DNA of 64,000 bases from Balneolia bacterium (GCA_022565795.1 JAIUMA010000004.1:42617-106616); one strand, 5' to 3'; positions 34,826 to 44,031 are shown, numbered from the stretch's first letter. The notes: generated from the sequence alone by a model not told the origin. A program made the numbers and translations.

Positions 34826-35767
34826 ATGCTTACAGCCTTGTTGTGGCTTTTTGCGGGAGTGGGACTGCTAACCTACGGCGCTGACCGTCTGGTTGCCGGA
34901 AGCAGCGCAATTGCGCTCCGTACAGGTATTGCGCCGCTGCTCATCGGCCTTACCATAGTTGCTTTTGCGACAAGCAGTCCGGAGTTGCTTGTAAGTATCG
35001 TTGCCGCCTATCAGGGGAAGTCGGGCATCGCCATAGGTAATGTGGTCGGTTCCAACATCGCGAATATTGGTCTGGTTTTAGGAGCCGCCGCACTCATTTA
35101 TCCGGTGAAGGCTGAAAAAAAGATGCTTCAGCGCGAAATGCCTTATATGGTTGGCGCCGTAGCGCTGCTTTATGTGCTGATGTACAACGATATGATTACC
35201 CGCATTGAAGGCATTGCTCTCATAGTGATGCTGTTCGCTTTTCTGGTTTATCAGATCAGGCGGGCACAAGCGCAGATGGACCGGTTTAACGATCAGGTTC
35301 AGGAAGTGATGGTCCACAAAACTGTACCTGTGTGGCTTGCTGTCTTTCGAACCGTACTCGGTACGGCCTGCCTCTATTTTGGTTCAGAAGCTTTCCTTGC
35401 CGGGGCTGTCGATATAGGAACGCTGCTCGGTGTAAGTGATGCGGTTATTGGGCTCACCGTTATTTCAATCGGAACAAGCCTGCCGGAACTTGCAACTACC
35501 ATTATGGCTGCGCTACGTAAAGAAACCGGTATGGCACTTGGGAATATTATCGGCTCAAATATCTTTAACGTATTTGCCGTTCTTGGCATCACCGCCGTCA
35601 TTATTCCGCTCGACGGAGGCGGTATAAACTATATTGATCTCAGCGTAATGATGGTGCTTACGCTCGTAATCTGGGGGCTTTTTCAGTACAATCGCCAATT
35701 GGGTCGGATCAGCGGTCTGCTGCTCCTGATTGCCTATGCCGCGTACATGGTCTGGCTTTTTCAATAA
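34826..35767 (+). CDS. calcium/sodium antiporter (YrbG/CaxA-like)
   Basis: A 313-residue inner-membrane protein with ten helices in two inverted halves. Each half carries the alpha-repeat of the Ca2+:cation antiporter family: LTIVAFATSSPELLVSI ... GNVVGSNIANIGLVLG in the first and LTVISIGTSLPELATTI ... GNIIGSNIFNVFAVLG in the second. The conserved acidic residue in SPEL/LPEL binds the ion. It exports Ca2+ in exchange for Na+ or H+. Length is normal. It is followed 30 bp later by a TlpA-type gene on the same strand. Confidence 0.95.
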   Translation: MLTALLWLFAGVGLLTYGADRLVAGSSAIALRTGIAPLLIGLTIVAFATSSPELLVSIVAAYQGKSGIAIGNVVGSNIANIGLVLGAAALIYPVKAEKKMLQREMPYMVGAVALLYVLMYNDMITRIEGIALIVMLFAFLVYQIRRAQAQMDRFNDQVQEVMVHKTVPVWLAVFRTVLGTACLYFGSEAFLAGAVDIGTLLGVSDAVIGLTVISIGTSLPELATTIMAALRKETGMALGNIIGSNIFNVFAVLGITAVIIPLDGGGINYIDLSVMMVLTLVIWGLFQYNRQLGRISGLLLLIAYAAYMVWLFQ

Positions 35768-35797
35768 ACGCACGAAAGATATTTTTCAACCTGAATT

Positions 35798-36388
35798 ATG
35801 ACTAAAGAGAAAAAACAAAGAAGCTCGCTTCCACGAAATCTGCTGCTCGCCGGAATAGCCGCAGCTGTTGCGATTTTTGGCTTTTTGTTCTCCGGCGCAC
35901 CCGAAATCGTGCGGAATGCGCTGGTAGGAAGTGACCCGCCTGTGGAAATCAGCGGGCCGGTGCTAACTGCAGATGTGCTGGACTTTCCTCTTGAAAAAGC
36001 TGAAGGAGACACCATCACCCTGCGAGAATTCGAGGGTGATGTCATTATGGTGACCTATTGGGCGTCCTGGTGCCATACCTGCCGGCAGACCAATCCCACG
36101 ATTCAAACGCTAGCCGGAGAACTGTCGCACCGGGATGATATAAGCATTCTACTTATGTCGCTGGACAACGTCCAGGAAAGCGCCACCGATTTTCTGGAGT
36201 CAGCCCGCTTTACAATCCCGAACGTGTTTCCGGGAAGAGCGCTGCCAATGCCGCTTAACAGTGCAGCCGTTCCTACGACCTACGTTATCGATAAAAACGG
36301 GCAGATTGTCTATCGTCATTCGGGGTACTCAAACTACTCCAGACCGGCGTTTCGTGAGTGGATGGAAGAGCTGGCAGACCGCGGCTGA
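35798..36388 (+). CDS. TlpA-family membrane-anchored thioredoxin (CHTC)
   Basis: A 196-residue protein with one N-terminal membrane segment (about residues 14-33) and a thioredoxin domain. The active site is WCHTC (Cys92, Cys95) in YWASWCHTCRQTNP, and the cis-Pro loop is AVPTTYVID. The His-Thr pair between the cysteines is less reducing in relatives than Pro-Pro, so it may act as an oxidase or isomerase. It is located between the antiporter and the carotenoid cyclase genes on the same strand, without an obvious functional link. Confidence 0.88.
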   Translation: MTKEKKQRSSLPRNLLLAGIAAAVAIFGFLFSGAPEIVRNALVGSDPPVEISGPVLTADVLDFPLEKAEGDTITLREFEGDVIMVTYWASWCHTCRQTNPTIQTLAGELSHRDDISILLMSLDNVQESATDFLESARFTIPNVFPGRALPMPLNSAAVPTTYVIDKNGQIVYRHSGYSNYSRPAFREWMEELADRG

Positions 36389-36466
36389 CTGAACGCAGAA
36401 GGCCTTAGCATAGTTAGCAGTCTAACGCGCGGCGGAAAGCCGTAAATCATTCTGTGAAATGCTTCT

Positions 36467-37615
36467 ATGCAACAAACGCATGATATTATTTTAATTGGGG
36501 CGGGCTGTTCATCCATGCAGTGGCTGGATGTGTATCATGCCAAAAATCCCGATTCTGAAAAGCGAATACTATTGCTCGATAAAGACGCCGAATCGCCACA
36601 AAGAACCTGGTGCTTCTGGTCGGCTGAGGAGCATCATTTCGATCACCTTGTTTCCCATCGGTGGTCCAAAGTAAAATTTGCGTCACCGCTTGGTGAAGTC
36701 ATTCAGGAAATTGATCCCTTTACCTATCAGTATGTTTCGGGCAGCGCTTTTTTTGAGCACGCATACAAGAATGTAAACGCAGACGGCCGAATCGACAGGG
36801 TCACAGCGGAGGTTAAGAAAACGTCCTTCAACGGGAGCCTCACTACGGTGGAAACAAACAGAGGCACGTATGCCGCTCCCGAAGTTTATTCAAGCGTGCC
36901 GAATTCGGAAAAGCTGGATAACTATAAAAAAAAGCAGGATGAGCCGGGTTTATGGCAGCATTTCAGAGGGTGGTTTATTGATACAGAAGAGGATATTTTT
37001 GATCCGGAACTCATCACCCTTATGGATTTCCGGACAGAGCAAAAAGGCGGGGCGGTGTTTTTCTATACCCTACCGTTCAGCACAAAAAGAGCGCTCGTTG
37101 AATGCACCGTGTTCGGAGCTGAACCCTGGGAAGAGTCCGATTATGATGAGCGGCTTCGGGAGTATACCGAAAGATATATTTCGTCCGATATCAATATAAG
37201 CCATCGCGAGGCCGGGCAAATACCGATGAGTATGATGGATTTTGATGCATTTCGTTTTGATGGCACGAAGAGTCTGGGCACCGCCGCCGGATTGGTAAAA
37301 CCGTCTACAGGCTACATGTTTCTGCGGTCACTCCGTAACGTAGAACGAATAACCGACGGGACTAAAGCGCCGGAGAAGCCGTCACGCTTTGCTTTCTATG
37401 ATCGGCTGCTGCTCGGTATTATCAGGGATGATCCGCATCAGATTTCTCGCATTATGTATCATCTGTTCAGCCGGAATTCATTCACGCATGTCTTCCGTTT
37501 TCTGGATGAGGAGACCAGTTTTAAGGAAGACATCAAAATGCTTTCAACTCTGCCCTATGTTCCTTTTTTGAAGCAGCTTACCAAACAATCACTAAGTAGA
37601 AAAAGCGCCGTTTGA
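36467..37615 (+). CDS. crtY: lycopene beta-cyclase (CrtY-type)
   Basis: A 382-residue flavoprotein cyclase. The dinucleotide-binding start is ILIGAGCSSMQW (residues about 8-19). The family block RTWCFWSAEEHHFDHLVSHRW follows at about 46, and GTAAGLVKPSTGYMF is the C-terminal FAD-contact motif of lycopene cyclases. It closes both ends of lycopene to give beta-carotene. It overlaps the start of the Brp/Blh gene by 4 bp (ATGA), so the two are translationally coupled and beta-carotene is made for cleavage. The other carotenoid genes (crtE, crtB, crtI) are not in this window. Confidence 0.93.
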   Translation: MQQTHDIILIGAGCSSMQWLDVYHAKNPDSEKRILLLDKDAESPQRTWCFWSAEEHHFDHLVSHRWSKVKFASPLGEVIQEIDPFTYQYVSGSAFFEHAYKNVNADGRIDRVTAEVKKTSFNGSLTTVETNRGTYAAPEVYSSVPNSEKLDNYKKKQDEPGLWQHFRGWFIDTEEDIFDPELITLMDFRTEQKGGAVFFYTLPFSTKRALVECTVFGAEPWEESDYDERLREYTERYISSDINISHREAGQIPMSMMDFDAFRFDGTKSLGTAAGLVKPSTGYMFLRSLRNVERITDGTKAPEKPSRFAFYDRLLLGIIRDDPHQISRIMYHLFSRNSFTHVFRFLDEETSFKEDIKMLSTLPYVPFLKQLTKQSLSRKSAV

Positions 37616-38535
37616 TGAAAGCTACCGCATGGAATTCCGCGGCCATTGGAGTCGCGATGGCCGTATTGATCGTTTATTTTATTCAGAGTGAAGCGGGATT
37701 CTACCTTGGCTCAGCTTTTGCCCTCATCAGCCTGATGCTTATTGGAATTCCCCACGGAAGTCTGGATCACGTTATTAAGGAGAAAACATCCGGAGCGGTT
37801 GCAAAAGGCCAGTTCTCACTTCTGAAGTTTCTGGGTGTATACCTGCTTACAATGGCAGTTTACGCGCTATTTTGGGTATGGTTGCCGGCCTTCAGCCTGG
37901 TATTTTTTCTGGTGATGTCGGCCTATCATTTCGGAGAGACAGATTTGGAGGAGTCAGTCGTGAGTCAGCCGGTAATCCGTCGTTTGGGATTTCTGTTATA
38001 TGGCTCTCTGCTGCTTTTTGGGCTTCTGGCAAACGATGTTGAGCAAACTACTGAAATTATAAGCAGCATGCTTCCGGGATCTGCCATGCTGGCCGGATTT
38101 GTGACGCTTACCGAACAGTTTCCAATACTCCGGTATGCAGAGTTTATCGCTCTGGGCTTGAGGGTGACAACCGTTCGATCAGGTTTGTACGATCACCTCA
38201 GGATAGGCATCATCCTTTTCAGTGCCTTGTTTTTGCCGCTATTGGAAGGGTTTCTGCTCTATTTCTGTCATCACCACGCATGGGTAAACCTGGTGCGCGT
38301 TAGGGAGAGTTTGTACGACGACAGCAGTTCAGGCTTGTATAATATGATTAAAGATATGACGCCATTCAGTCTGATTTCAGTATTTGGTATAATCATACTT
38401 GTGGCCAGCTCTCCGCTGTGGCTAAGTCATGTAAACCCAGTCCTGCTGTTTTTTATCCTGATATCCGTGCTGACGCTACCCCATGCCGGAATTATGGCTG
38501 AGTTCTATGCGCTCAGAAAATCACGGGCTGGCTAA
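37612..38535 (+). CDS. blh: Brp/Blh-family beta-carotene 15,15'-dioxygenase
   Basis: Cleaves beta-carotene to two molecules of retinal, the chromophore of microbial rhodopsins. It has 307 residues and about eight membrane helices. The iron-binding histidines of the Brp/Blh family are visible in GIPHGSLDH, SAYHFGETD, FCHHHAWVN and LPHAGIMAE. It overlaps the lycopene cyclase by 4 bp. The pair strongly implies that the organism has a proteorhodopsin- or xanthorhodopsin-like pump encoded elsewhere. Inner membrane. Confidence 0.94.
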   Translation: MMKATAWNSAAIGVAMAVLIVYFIQSEAGFYLGSAFALISLMLIGIPHGSLDHVIKEKTSGAVAKGQFSLLKFLGVYLLTMAVYALFWVWLPAFSLVFFLVMSAYHFGETDLEESVVSQPVIRRLGFLLYGSLLLFGLLANDVEQTTEIISSMLPGSAMLAGFVTLTEQFPILRYAEFIALGLRVTTVRSGLYDHLRIGIILFSALFLPLLEGFLLYFCHHHAWVNLVRVRESLYDDSSSGLYNMIKDMTPFSLISVFGIIILVASSPLWLSHVNPVLLFFILISVLTLPHAGIMAEFYALRKSRAG

Positions 38536-38541
38536 TCTTTA

Positions 38542-38970
38542 TTAAACAGAACTCTTGGTTTTGAGCCAGAGGGCCACGGATGTGATGAAAATCAGCGTAG
38601 AGCTTGTGGCTGAGCCTACGCAGAACCAGCAGATCGCCTCAATTACAAACAGCATCAGATAGACGAGCCAGGCGCTGAATAAAACGGCGGGAGCGGAAAT
38701 GATGGGCAGTGCTCTCGTAACGAAGGCAGCGCCGCGGTCAAGCCAGAGCAAGCTGAGGAAAATGACCGTTATGTAGAAGAATATTCCGTAAAGCGCTACG
38801 GGCAGGCCAAACATGGTTGAGTATTCGCTGGCTGCAACTTCGCCACATCCGCCGCTTTCCCCGCATCCGGGAGGTGCGTCCATATAGTGAATCGCCGTGA
38901 GATAGGTGGCGTCTGCGAAGCCAATAAAGGCTAAGATCAGAATAATGATGAAATATGCTTTTGCCTTCAT
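38542..38970 (-). CDS. VKOR-family (vitamin K epoxide reductase-like) membrane protein
   Basis: A 142-residue four-helix membrane protein. The loop cysteine pair is in PGCGESGGCGEV, the Ser and FGLPVALYG segment follow, and the active site CxxC is CWFC in EAICWFCVGSA. Bacterial VKOR re-oxidises periplasmic DsbA using quinone, replacing DsbB. A DsbA-like gene lies directly upstream on the same strand (160 bp away). The pair is the likely disulfide-forming system of this organism. Only 6 bp separate its stop from the convergent blh stop. Confidence 0.93.
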   Translation of the reverse strand: MKAKAYFIIILILAFIGFADATYLTAIHYMDAPPGCGESGGCGEVAASEYSTMFGLPVALYGIFFYITVIFLSLLWLDRGAAFVTRALPIISAPAVLFSAWLVYLMLFVIEAICWFCVGSATSSTLIFITSVALWLKTKSSV

Positions 38971-39090
38971 AGTCGTAAAGTGATAATGAGAATATCAGGC
39001 TAGAAGTAGAACAGTTGATTTATGCGTTAACGCTGCTCTGGTTGGAACCTGGGCCTGCTGAAGGCTTAAATCTATCCGCAGGAAAAAGGT

Positions 39091-39117
39091 GAGGGTTACG
39101 CTCTTTACGCAACCCTC
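39091..39117 (-). terminator. terminator after the DsbA-like gene
   Basis: A 10-bp stem with one mismatch (gagggttacg / cgcaaccctc) with a 7-nt loop, followed on the minus strand by CACCTTTTTCC. It separates the DsbA-like and VKOR genes, so VKOR may need its own promoter or read-through. Confidence 0.7.
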
Positions 39118-39129
39118 TCCCGTAAAAAA

Positions 39130-39834
39130 TTACTCTGCGTCGGAGCTTGGAGGCTCTTCACCAAAAACGAACGCGTAGAGCTGCTCCGGAGATACAGCTG
39201 CACGAATCTGCTCGCCGTTCAGATAAACGGTTGGCGTAGCGTTGATGCCAAACTCTCGGGCGGCAAGGTGGCCACGAACTACAGTATAGGTAATGTCTTC
39301 GTCATACAAATCCTGCTGAAACTGATCCATATCGAGCTCAAGAAACTCAGCCATGCCAAGAAAACCTGGTTCCGGATTTTCCACTCTCCAGCGGTCGGTG
39401 TTGTAGTAGAGTAAATTCGACATTTCCCAGAACTTGCCCTGCTTGCCGGCTGCCACAGAAGCGACGGCGGCCATTCGTGAGTGATAGTTGTTGTTGATCG
39501 GGTAATGGCGCTTTTCAAAAGCGATAATGTTGCCATACTCCTCGATGAAATCTTCAACAACCGAATGGAAGCGGGCGCAGTGGATGCAGCCGTAGTCTGA
39601 AAAGGTTACGATACGGTATTCCGAATTAGGATCACCCTTCACCCATGTTTGTACGTTGTATTCCGGAAGGCCATCTTCAACGGCGCTCGGGGCCATGGCG
39701 GCTTCAGTTGCCGTTTGGTTTTGCTGCCATGCAAAAAATACCACAGCAATAGCTACTAGCAGAAGCAGGCCAGTGGCTCCGTACCAAATGACCGGGTTAC
39801 TTCCTTTTTGTTCGGTTTCCTTTTTCTTGGACAT
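39130..39834 (-). CDS. DsbA-family thiol oxidase, membrane-anchored
   Basis: A 234-residue protein with one N-terminal membrane segment (about residues 16-36) and a DsbA-like thioredoxin domain. The active site is CIHC (Cys83, Cys86) in SDYGCIHCARFHS, and the cis-Pro loop is INATPTVYLNG. It introduces disulfides into exported proteins and would be re-oxidised by the VKOR protein encoded downstream. The helical insertion with a YYNTDRW segment is typical of the family. Periplasmic side of the inner membrane. Confidence 0.93.
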   Translation of the reverse strand: MSKKKETEQKGSNPVIWYGATGLLLLVAIAVVFFAWQQNQTATEAAMAPSAVEDGLPEYNVQTWVKGDPNSEYRIVTFSDYGCIHCARFHSVVEDFIEEYGNIIAFEKRHYPINNNYHSRMAAVASVAAGKQGKFWEMSNLLYYNTDRWRVENPEPGFLGMAEFLELDMDQFQQDLYDEDITYTVVRGHLAAREFGINATPTVYLNGEQIRAAVSPEQLYAFVFGEEPPSSDAE

Positions 39835-39949
39835 AAAAATAAAGTTGGTAAATACTAGGTTATACGATATTCAAGATAAAAAAGTGGGCACACATAAAAC
39901 AGCTATAAAGGCTTAAAAGTATGTGCCTTGATGTCGATTTTTCACGTTT

Positions 39950-41092
39950 TTAATAAAGCTCGTAGGCCAACAGGCGACACTCAATGGTCGTATTGTAGAA
40001 CAAGAGGTTCTTAAATGGTTTCAGTCCGACTTTGCGCGAAAGGGGGACATCACCTGTGAACACGAAACCGGTTTTGCCTGTACATTTGTGCTTAAACCAG
40101 GTGCCGATTTCATTGTAGGTTGCCGCCAGCTCCTGCTTGTTGCCCATTCGCTCGCCGTAGGGCGGATTCATGATGATGACTCCATCGCCTTCGGGCACAT
40201 CCGTTTCGGAGAAATCGCACACGTGAAATTCGATGAGGTGATCAACACCGGCGGCTTCGGCATTGGCCCGTGCTGCCGCAACGGAGCGCTCATCGTGATC
40301 GGTAGCTATTATTCTGCCGCCCGTTAGCTCTTTTCGGGCTGCGCGGAGTCTCAAACGCTCCTCTTTGTACACGGTACGGTCGAAGCCTTTTATGTGAAGG
40401 AAACCGAAACCACGCCTGCGTGAACCGGGTTCTATAGCCAGGCCGCTCATTGCGGCTTCGATGGCCAGTGTACCCGACCCGCACATCGGATTGATGAAAT
40501 GCTGATCCGGTTTCCAGCCGGTTGCCATCACCAGCGCTGCACCCAGACTTTCCTGCATGGGCGCTTCGGTATTTTCTACCCTGTAGCCGCGTCTCGACAG
40601 CGATTCGCCGGAGGTGTCAAGAAAAATCCGAGCCTGTTTGGTGTCCCAGAACAAGAAGACAACGGTTCGGTTCAGATCGGAGCCTGCATCCGGTCGCCTG
40701 CCGGTTTTTTCCCTCATGCGATCTACAATGGCGTCTTTTACCTTCAGGTTTGCATACTGTGTATTGGTGATGGTAGGGTGATTTACCCGCGAGGTGACCG
40801 CAACGTAACCGTTGGCAGGAATCCAGTCCTCCCATGGAATGGTCATCAGCCATTTATAAAGCTGATCCGGATCGGATGCCTTCGTTTCATCCAGCAGGTA
40901 ATGGATGCGGTGAGCCGTCCGAAGCTCGAGATTAAGCCGGATACAGTCGTTCAGGCTTCCGGTGATGTCGATGCCGGTTTCGCGCATGGAATCAGGCGAA
41001 AAGCCGAGCGCTTCAGCCTCACTTTTCAGGTAAGGAGCAAGCTGCTTGGGGCAGGAAATGGAAATGGTTGATGGTTTGCTGAAATCACCCAT
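39950..41092 (-). CDS. THUMP-domain RNA methyltransferase (RlmL/RlmK N-terminal type)
   Basis: A 380-residue class I methyltransferase. An N-terminal THUMP-like region (about residues 10-160) binds RNA. The SAM loop is NPMCGSGTLAIEA, and the catalytic motif NPPYGER is characteristic of N-type guanine/adenine methylases. It resembles the RlmL half of 23S rRNA G2445 methyltransferase and is often mis-annotated as a DNA methylase. No restriction gene is near, which fits an rRNA enzyme. Cytoplasmic, transcribed alone. Confidence 0.92.
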   Translation of the reverse strand: MGDFSKPSTISISCPKQLAPYLKSEAEALGFSPDSMRETGIDITGSLNDCIRLNLELRTAHRIHYLLDETKASDPDQLYKWLMTIPWEDWIPANGYVAVTSRVNHPTITNTQYANLKVKDAIVDRMREKTGRRPDAGSDLNRTVVFLFWDTKQARIFLDTSGESLSRRGYRVENTEAPMQESLGAALVMATGWKPDQHFINPMCGSGTLAIEAAMSGLAIEPGSRRRGFGFLHIKGFDRTVYKEERLRLRAARKELTGGRIIATDHDERSVAAARANAEAAGVDHLIEFHVCDFSETDVPEGDGVIIMNPPYGERMGNKQELAATYNEIGTWFKHKCTGKTGFVFTGDVPLSRKVGLKPFKNLLFYNTTIECRLLAYELY

Positions 41093-41318
41093 GGTATAAA
41101 TTTTGTTACCGCAGCCGGTGCTGCATTAATTTTGATGCCTAAGATAACATAACTACTTCAACTATTCCTGATACCGTGAAATCAGCATTAAGCCGTTGTT
41201 AAGCATTATACTGCATGTGAAGCAACGCTAATCGGTTATTCGAAACGGCAATCATATTCGCTATATTAATATGTAAAATTTTCAGGGGAGAACATCCCGA
41301 ACTACCTCTTAACTACCT

Positions 41319-41846
41319 ATGAAACAACTTTATCTGCTCCGCCACTGCAAGTCCGACTGGTCGGCAGCACTCCAGCGCGATTTCGACCGCCCTCTTAACG
41401 AGCGGGGTAAAAGTGATGCTCCACTGGTTTGTTCATTTCTGAACAGCATCATTAGTTTTCCGGAAACCAAAGTCGCTGTATCTCCGGCAAAAAGAACCCG
41501 GCAAACGGTTGAACCACTCGCTAAATCGTGGACAGACGAGCGAAAGAACAAGATCGACTGGAATGAGTCGCTGTATGAAAGTGGCCTGAATGAATACCTT
41601 AAAGTTATTCGACAAACTCCGGACACGGCTGAAAATCTGCTCATCGTTGGCCATAACCCCTCCATCCAGGATGTGGTTGAGTTTTTGGTCTCGGGTCATC
41701 GATTGGATGAACTTGTGCATGTAGCTACAGGAACCGTAATTATGCTCGATATAAACGTAAGTAGCTGGAAGCAGGTAAATGCAGATAATGCCGTAATCCG
41801 CTTTGTAATGCCACCCAGAATTCTCAAAAAAGCACAGCAGTTATGA
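41319..41846 (+). CDS. SixA-like histidine phosphatase
   Basis: A 175-residue protein of the histidine phosphatase (phosphoglycerate-mutase-like) superfamily, SixA branch. The catalytic His9 lies in YLLRHCKSDW, where the usual RHG/RHA is RHC; the second His is in VGHNPSIQD, and the AKRTRQTVEPL block carries the conserved Arg. In E. coli, SixA removes phosphate from phosphohistidine on HPt or NPr domains. It overlaps the NYN/LOTUS gene by 4 bp (ATGA), so they are coupled. The Cys next to the catalytic His is unusual but does not alter the catalytic residue. Confidence 0.9.
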   Translation: MKQLYLLRHCKSDWSAALQRDFDRPLNERGKSDAPLVCSFLNSIISFPETKVAVSPAKRTRQTVEPLAKSWTDERKNKIDWNESLYESGLNEYLKVIRQTPDTAENLLIVGHNPSIQDVVEFLVSGHRLDELVHVATGTVIMLDINVSSWKQVNADNAVIRFVMPPRILKKAQQL

Positions 41847-42682
41847 ATCAGCATCGAAGAGAGTCTTCATCAAATTCGCTTCAGTCGCTCAATGATTTGC
41901 GTTTGGCCGTATTGATCGACGCCGATAATATTTCCCACGCGCACATCAAAGGGATGATGGAGGAAGCCACGCGTTATGGTACACCAACATTTAAGCGCAT
42001 ATATGGCGACTGGACCAAGCCTAATTTAGGCGGATGGAAGGGCGTTCTGCTAGAAAACGCCATTACGCCAATCCAGCAGTATGGCTACACTAAGGGCAAA
42101 AACGCCACCGACTCCGCAATGATTATCGACGCCATGGATATTCTGTATTCAGGTAAGGTTGATGGCTTTTGTATCGTTTCCAGCGACAGCGATTTCACCC
42201 GGCTGGCGGTGAGGCTGCGTGAAGCCGGCATGCGGGTAATCGGCATGGGGGAAAAGAAAACACCGGATCCGTTTATCGTTGCCTGCGATAAGTTTATCTA
42301 CATTGAGGTGATTAGCGCAAATTACGATTCCGATACGGAAGATGACTCCGCAGCTACATCAAAATCCGGCTCAAAAAGCAGCGGTGCATCACAAAAACCG
42401 CGTCAGTCGAAAGGCCGCGGGCGCAAGAAGCCATCAGTAGAAAAGGATATGGTGAAGCTGATTCGCCTGAGCGTTTCCGACGTTGCAGATGAAGACGGCT
42501 GGGCATTTCTTGGCGAAGTCGGCACTATGATTTTGAAGAAAAAGCCATCATTCGATCCGCGTAACTACGGTCACAGCAAGCTTACTCCCTTGCTGAAAGA
42601 GCTCAAAATCTTTGAATTTGATGAACGGCAGGTGAACGGTTCGAATGTCCGTCACATTTATGTACGCGACAAGAACGCTTAA
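41843..42682 (+). CDS. NYN-domain nuclease with LOTUS/OST-HTH domain (LabA-like)
   Basis: A 279-residue protein. Residues about 15-165 are a NYN (PIN-like) domain with acidic metal ligands in LIDADNIS, DSAMIIDAMD and SSDSDFTRL. A charged linker (about 170-205, rich in Ser/Lys/Arg) follows. The C-terminal LOTUS/OST-HTH domain (about 205-279) reads LIRLSVSDVADEDGWAFLGEVG. LOTUS domains bind RNA, including G-rich folds. It lies directly between SixA (4-bp overlap) and an RNase D gene, which together suggest an RNA-processing role. Confidence 0.93.
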   Translation: MNQHRRESSSNSLQSLNDLRLAVLIDADNISHAHIKGMMEEATRYGTPTFKRIYGDWTKPNLGGWKGVLLENAITPIQQYGYTKGKNATDSAMIIDAMDILYSGKVDGFCIVSSDSDFTRLAVRLREAGMRVIGMGEKKTPDPFIVACDKFIYIEVISANYDSDTEDDSAATSKSGSKSSGASQKPRQSKGRGRKKPSVEKDMVKLIRLSVSDVADEDGWAFLGEVGTMILKKKPSFDPRNYGHSKLTPLLKELKIFEFDERQVNGSNVRHIYVRDKNA

Positions 42683-42778
42683 AGCGTTTTACCTGGCAAC
42701 AGAAATACAAAAGCAGTTTCCGGCACGAAAGCCATCACCCTGAACACAGTCGACCAGCAGTGTTCACGCAACTAATTT

Positions 42779-43948
42779 ATGATACAGTACATAGACACCA
42801 ACGCAGAACTTAAAGACCTTACAGAAAAACTAAGCAAAAACGGCTCGGTGCCCATCGACCTGGAATTTGACAAAAATCACTACCGGTATGGCTTCAATCT
42901 GTGTTTGATGCAGCTTCAGCTTGGCAACACAAGTCTGCTGGTAGATCCGCTCGCGGAAGATGTTGATATCAGCACGGTGTTTCCTGTTCTAGAACAACGG
43001 GAGATTGAGAAAGTTTGCTTTTCATTTGGTGAGGATATTCGTTTGCTTCATCTGCTTGGGTGCCATCCGAAGAATATTCTGGATCTCAGTATTGTAGCCT
43101 CACTGGTCGATTATCCGCCCATGTCCCATACCAATCTGCTGAATGAGGCGCTGGGAGTGAAGCTTGGCAAAAGTGCCCAGATGAGCAACTGGTTCAACCG
43201 CCCGCTCACACAAAATCAGAAACAATACGCCGCTGACGATGTGATTTACCTCACCGATCTGCGCGACAAGCTGATGGCCGATGTAGAAAAAAAAGGCATC
43301 ATGGAGTGGATAGAGCAGGAAAAACAGGAGTGGGAGAAGGTTGATTTCTCAGATACCGAAACCAATGACTTTCTGAAAGACCGCGACAAAAAAGGACTCT
43401 CTGAACTTCAGTGGCACATCTTTTCGAAATTGATGGCTTTTCGTGAAGCCCTGGCCGAACGGAAAAACCGCCCCGGCTATAAAGTGCTGGACAAAACTTT
43501 CCTGATTGCAGTCGCCAAACAACCCGGCCACATCAAATCCTGGATGCAGGCGCAGGGAATGCACCCCGGCTTGAAGAACATGCAGACCGCCGACGAAGCC
43601 ACAGCCATTGTGGATGAAGCCGTTGAGGAAGCCCGAGAGCTTGGCCTGTCTGATTCCCGCCCCGCGGAGAAGCCGCTTAGCAAGGAGAAAATGGCCGCCA
43701 TTCGAAAAAACAAAACCATCATGCAAAGGGTGAAGCAGGACTGCTTTAACCCGGTAAAAGCGTTAATCGCACAGGAATATGGCGAGAACACCGCGGCTTA
43801 CATACTCAATAATCGCCTGATTGAAGCCTACATACAGGACAGAGAAAAAGAATTTCCGGCCTACAGGCGCGACCTGATTGAATACACGGCAATGTCGCTC
43901 GGAATGGACGTACACGGCTCAATCCACGAAGCTGGTCAAGGCCTGTAG
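42779..43948 (+). CDS. rnd: ribonuclease D-like 3'-5' exonuclease with HRDC domain
   Basis: A 389-residue exonuclease of the DEDDy type. The first acidic pair is in VPIDLEFDKNHY, the second Asp in SFGEDIRLL, and the last Tyr-Asp pair in QYAADDVIYLTDL. An HRDC domain follows (about residues 205-290), and the C-terminal part contains a second HRDC-like helical unit. RNase D trims the 3' ends of tRNA and other stable RNAs. It is 96 bp after the NYN/LOTUS gene on the same strand. Cytoplasmic. Confidence 0.9.
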   Translation: MIQYIDTNAELKDLTEKLSKNGSVPIDLEFDKNHYRYGFNLCLMQLQLGNTSLLVDPLAEDVDISTVFPVLEQREIEKVCFSFGEDIRLLHLLGCHPKNILDLSIVASLVDYPPMSHTNLLNEALGVKLGKSAQMSNWFNRPLTQNQKQYAADDVIYLTDLRDKLMADVEKKGIMEWIEQEKQEWEKVDFSDTETNDFLKDRDKKGLSELQWHIFSKLMAFREALAERKNRPGYKVLDKTFLIAVAKQPGHIKSWMQAQGMHPGLKNMQTADEATAIVDEAVEEARELGLSDSRPAEKPLSKEKMAAIRKNKTIMQRVKQDCFNPVKALIAQEYGENTAAYILNNRLIEAYIQDREKEFPAYRRDLIEYTAMSLGMDVHGSIHEAGQGL

Positions 43949-44031
43949 ATTACTGATTGATGATTTCTGATCTGCGATTACAAGCGCGAAGTCTGATATT
44001 ATTGAAATAGCACACCCTGTAAACTAATTTT

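Noticed and set aside
39950..41092. A DNA adenine methylase of a restriction system (the NPPYGER motif).
   Set aside because: The THUMP-like N-terminus and the lack of any restriction gene fit an rRNA methyltransferase.
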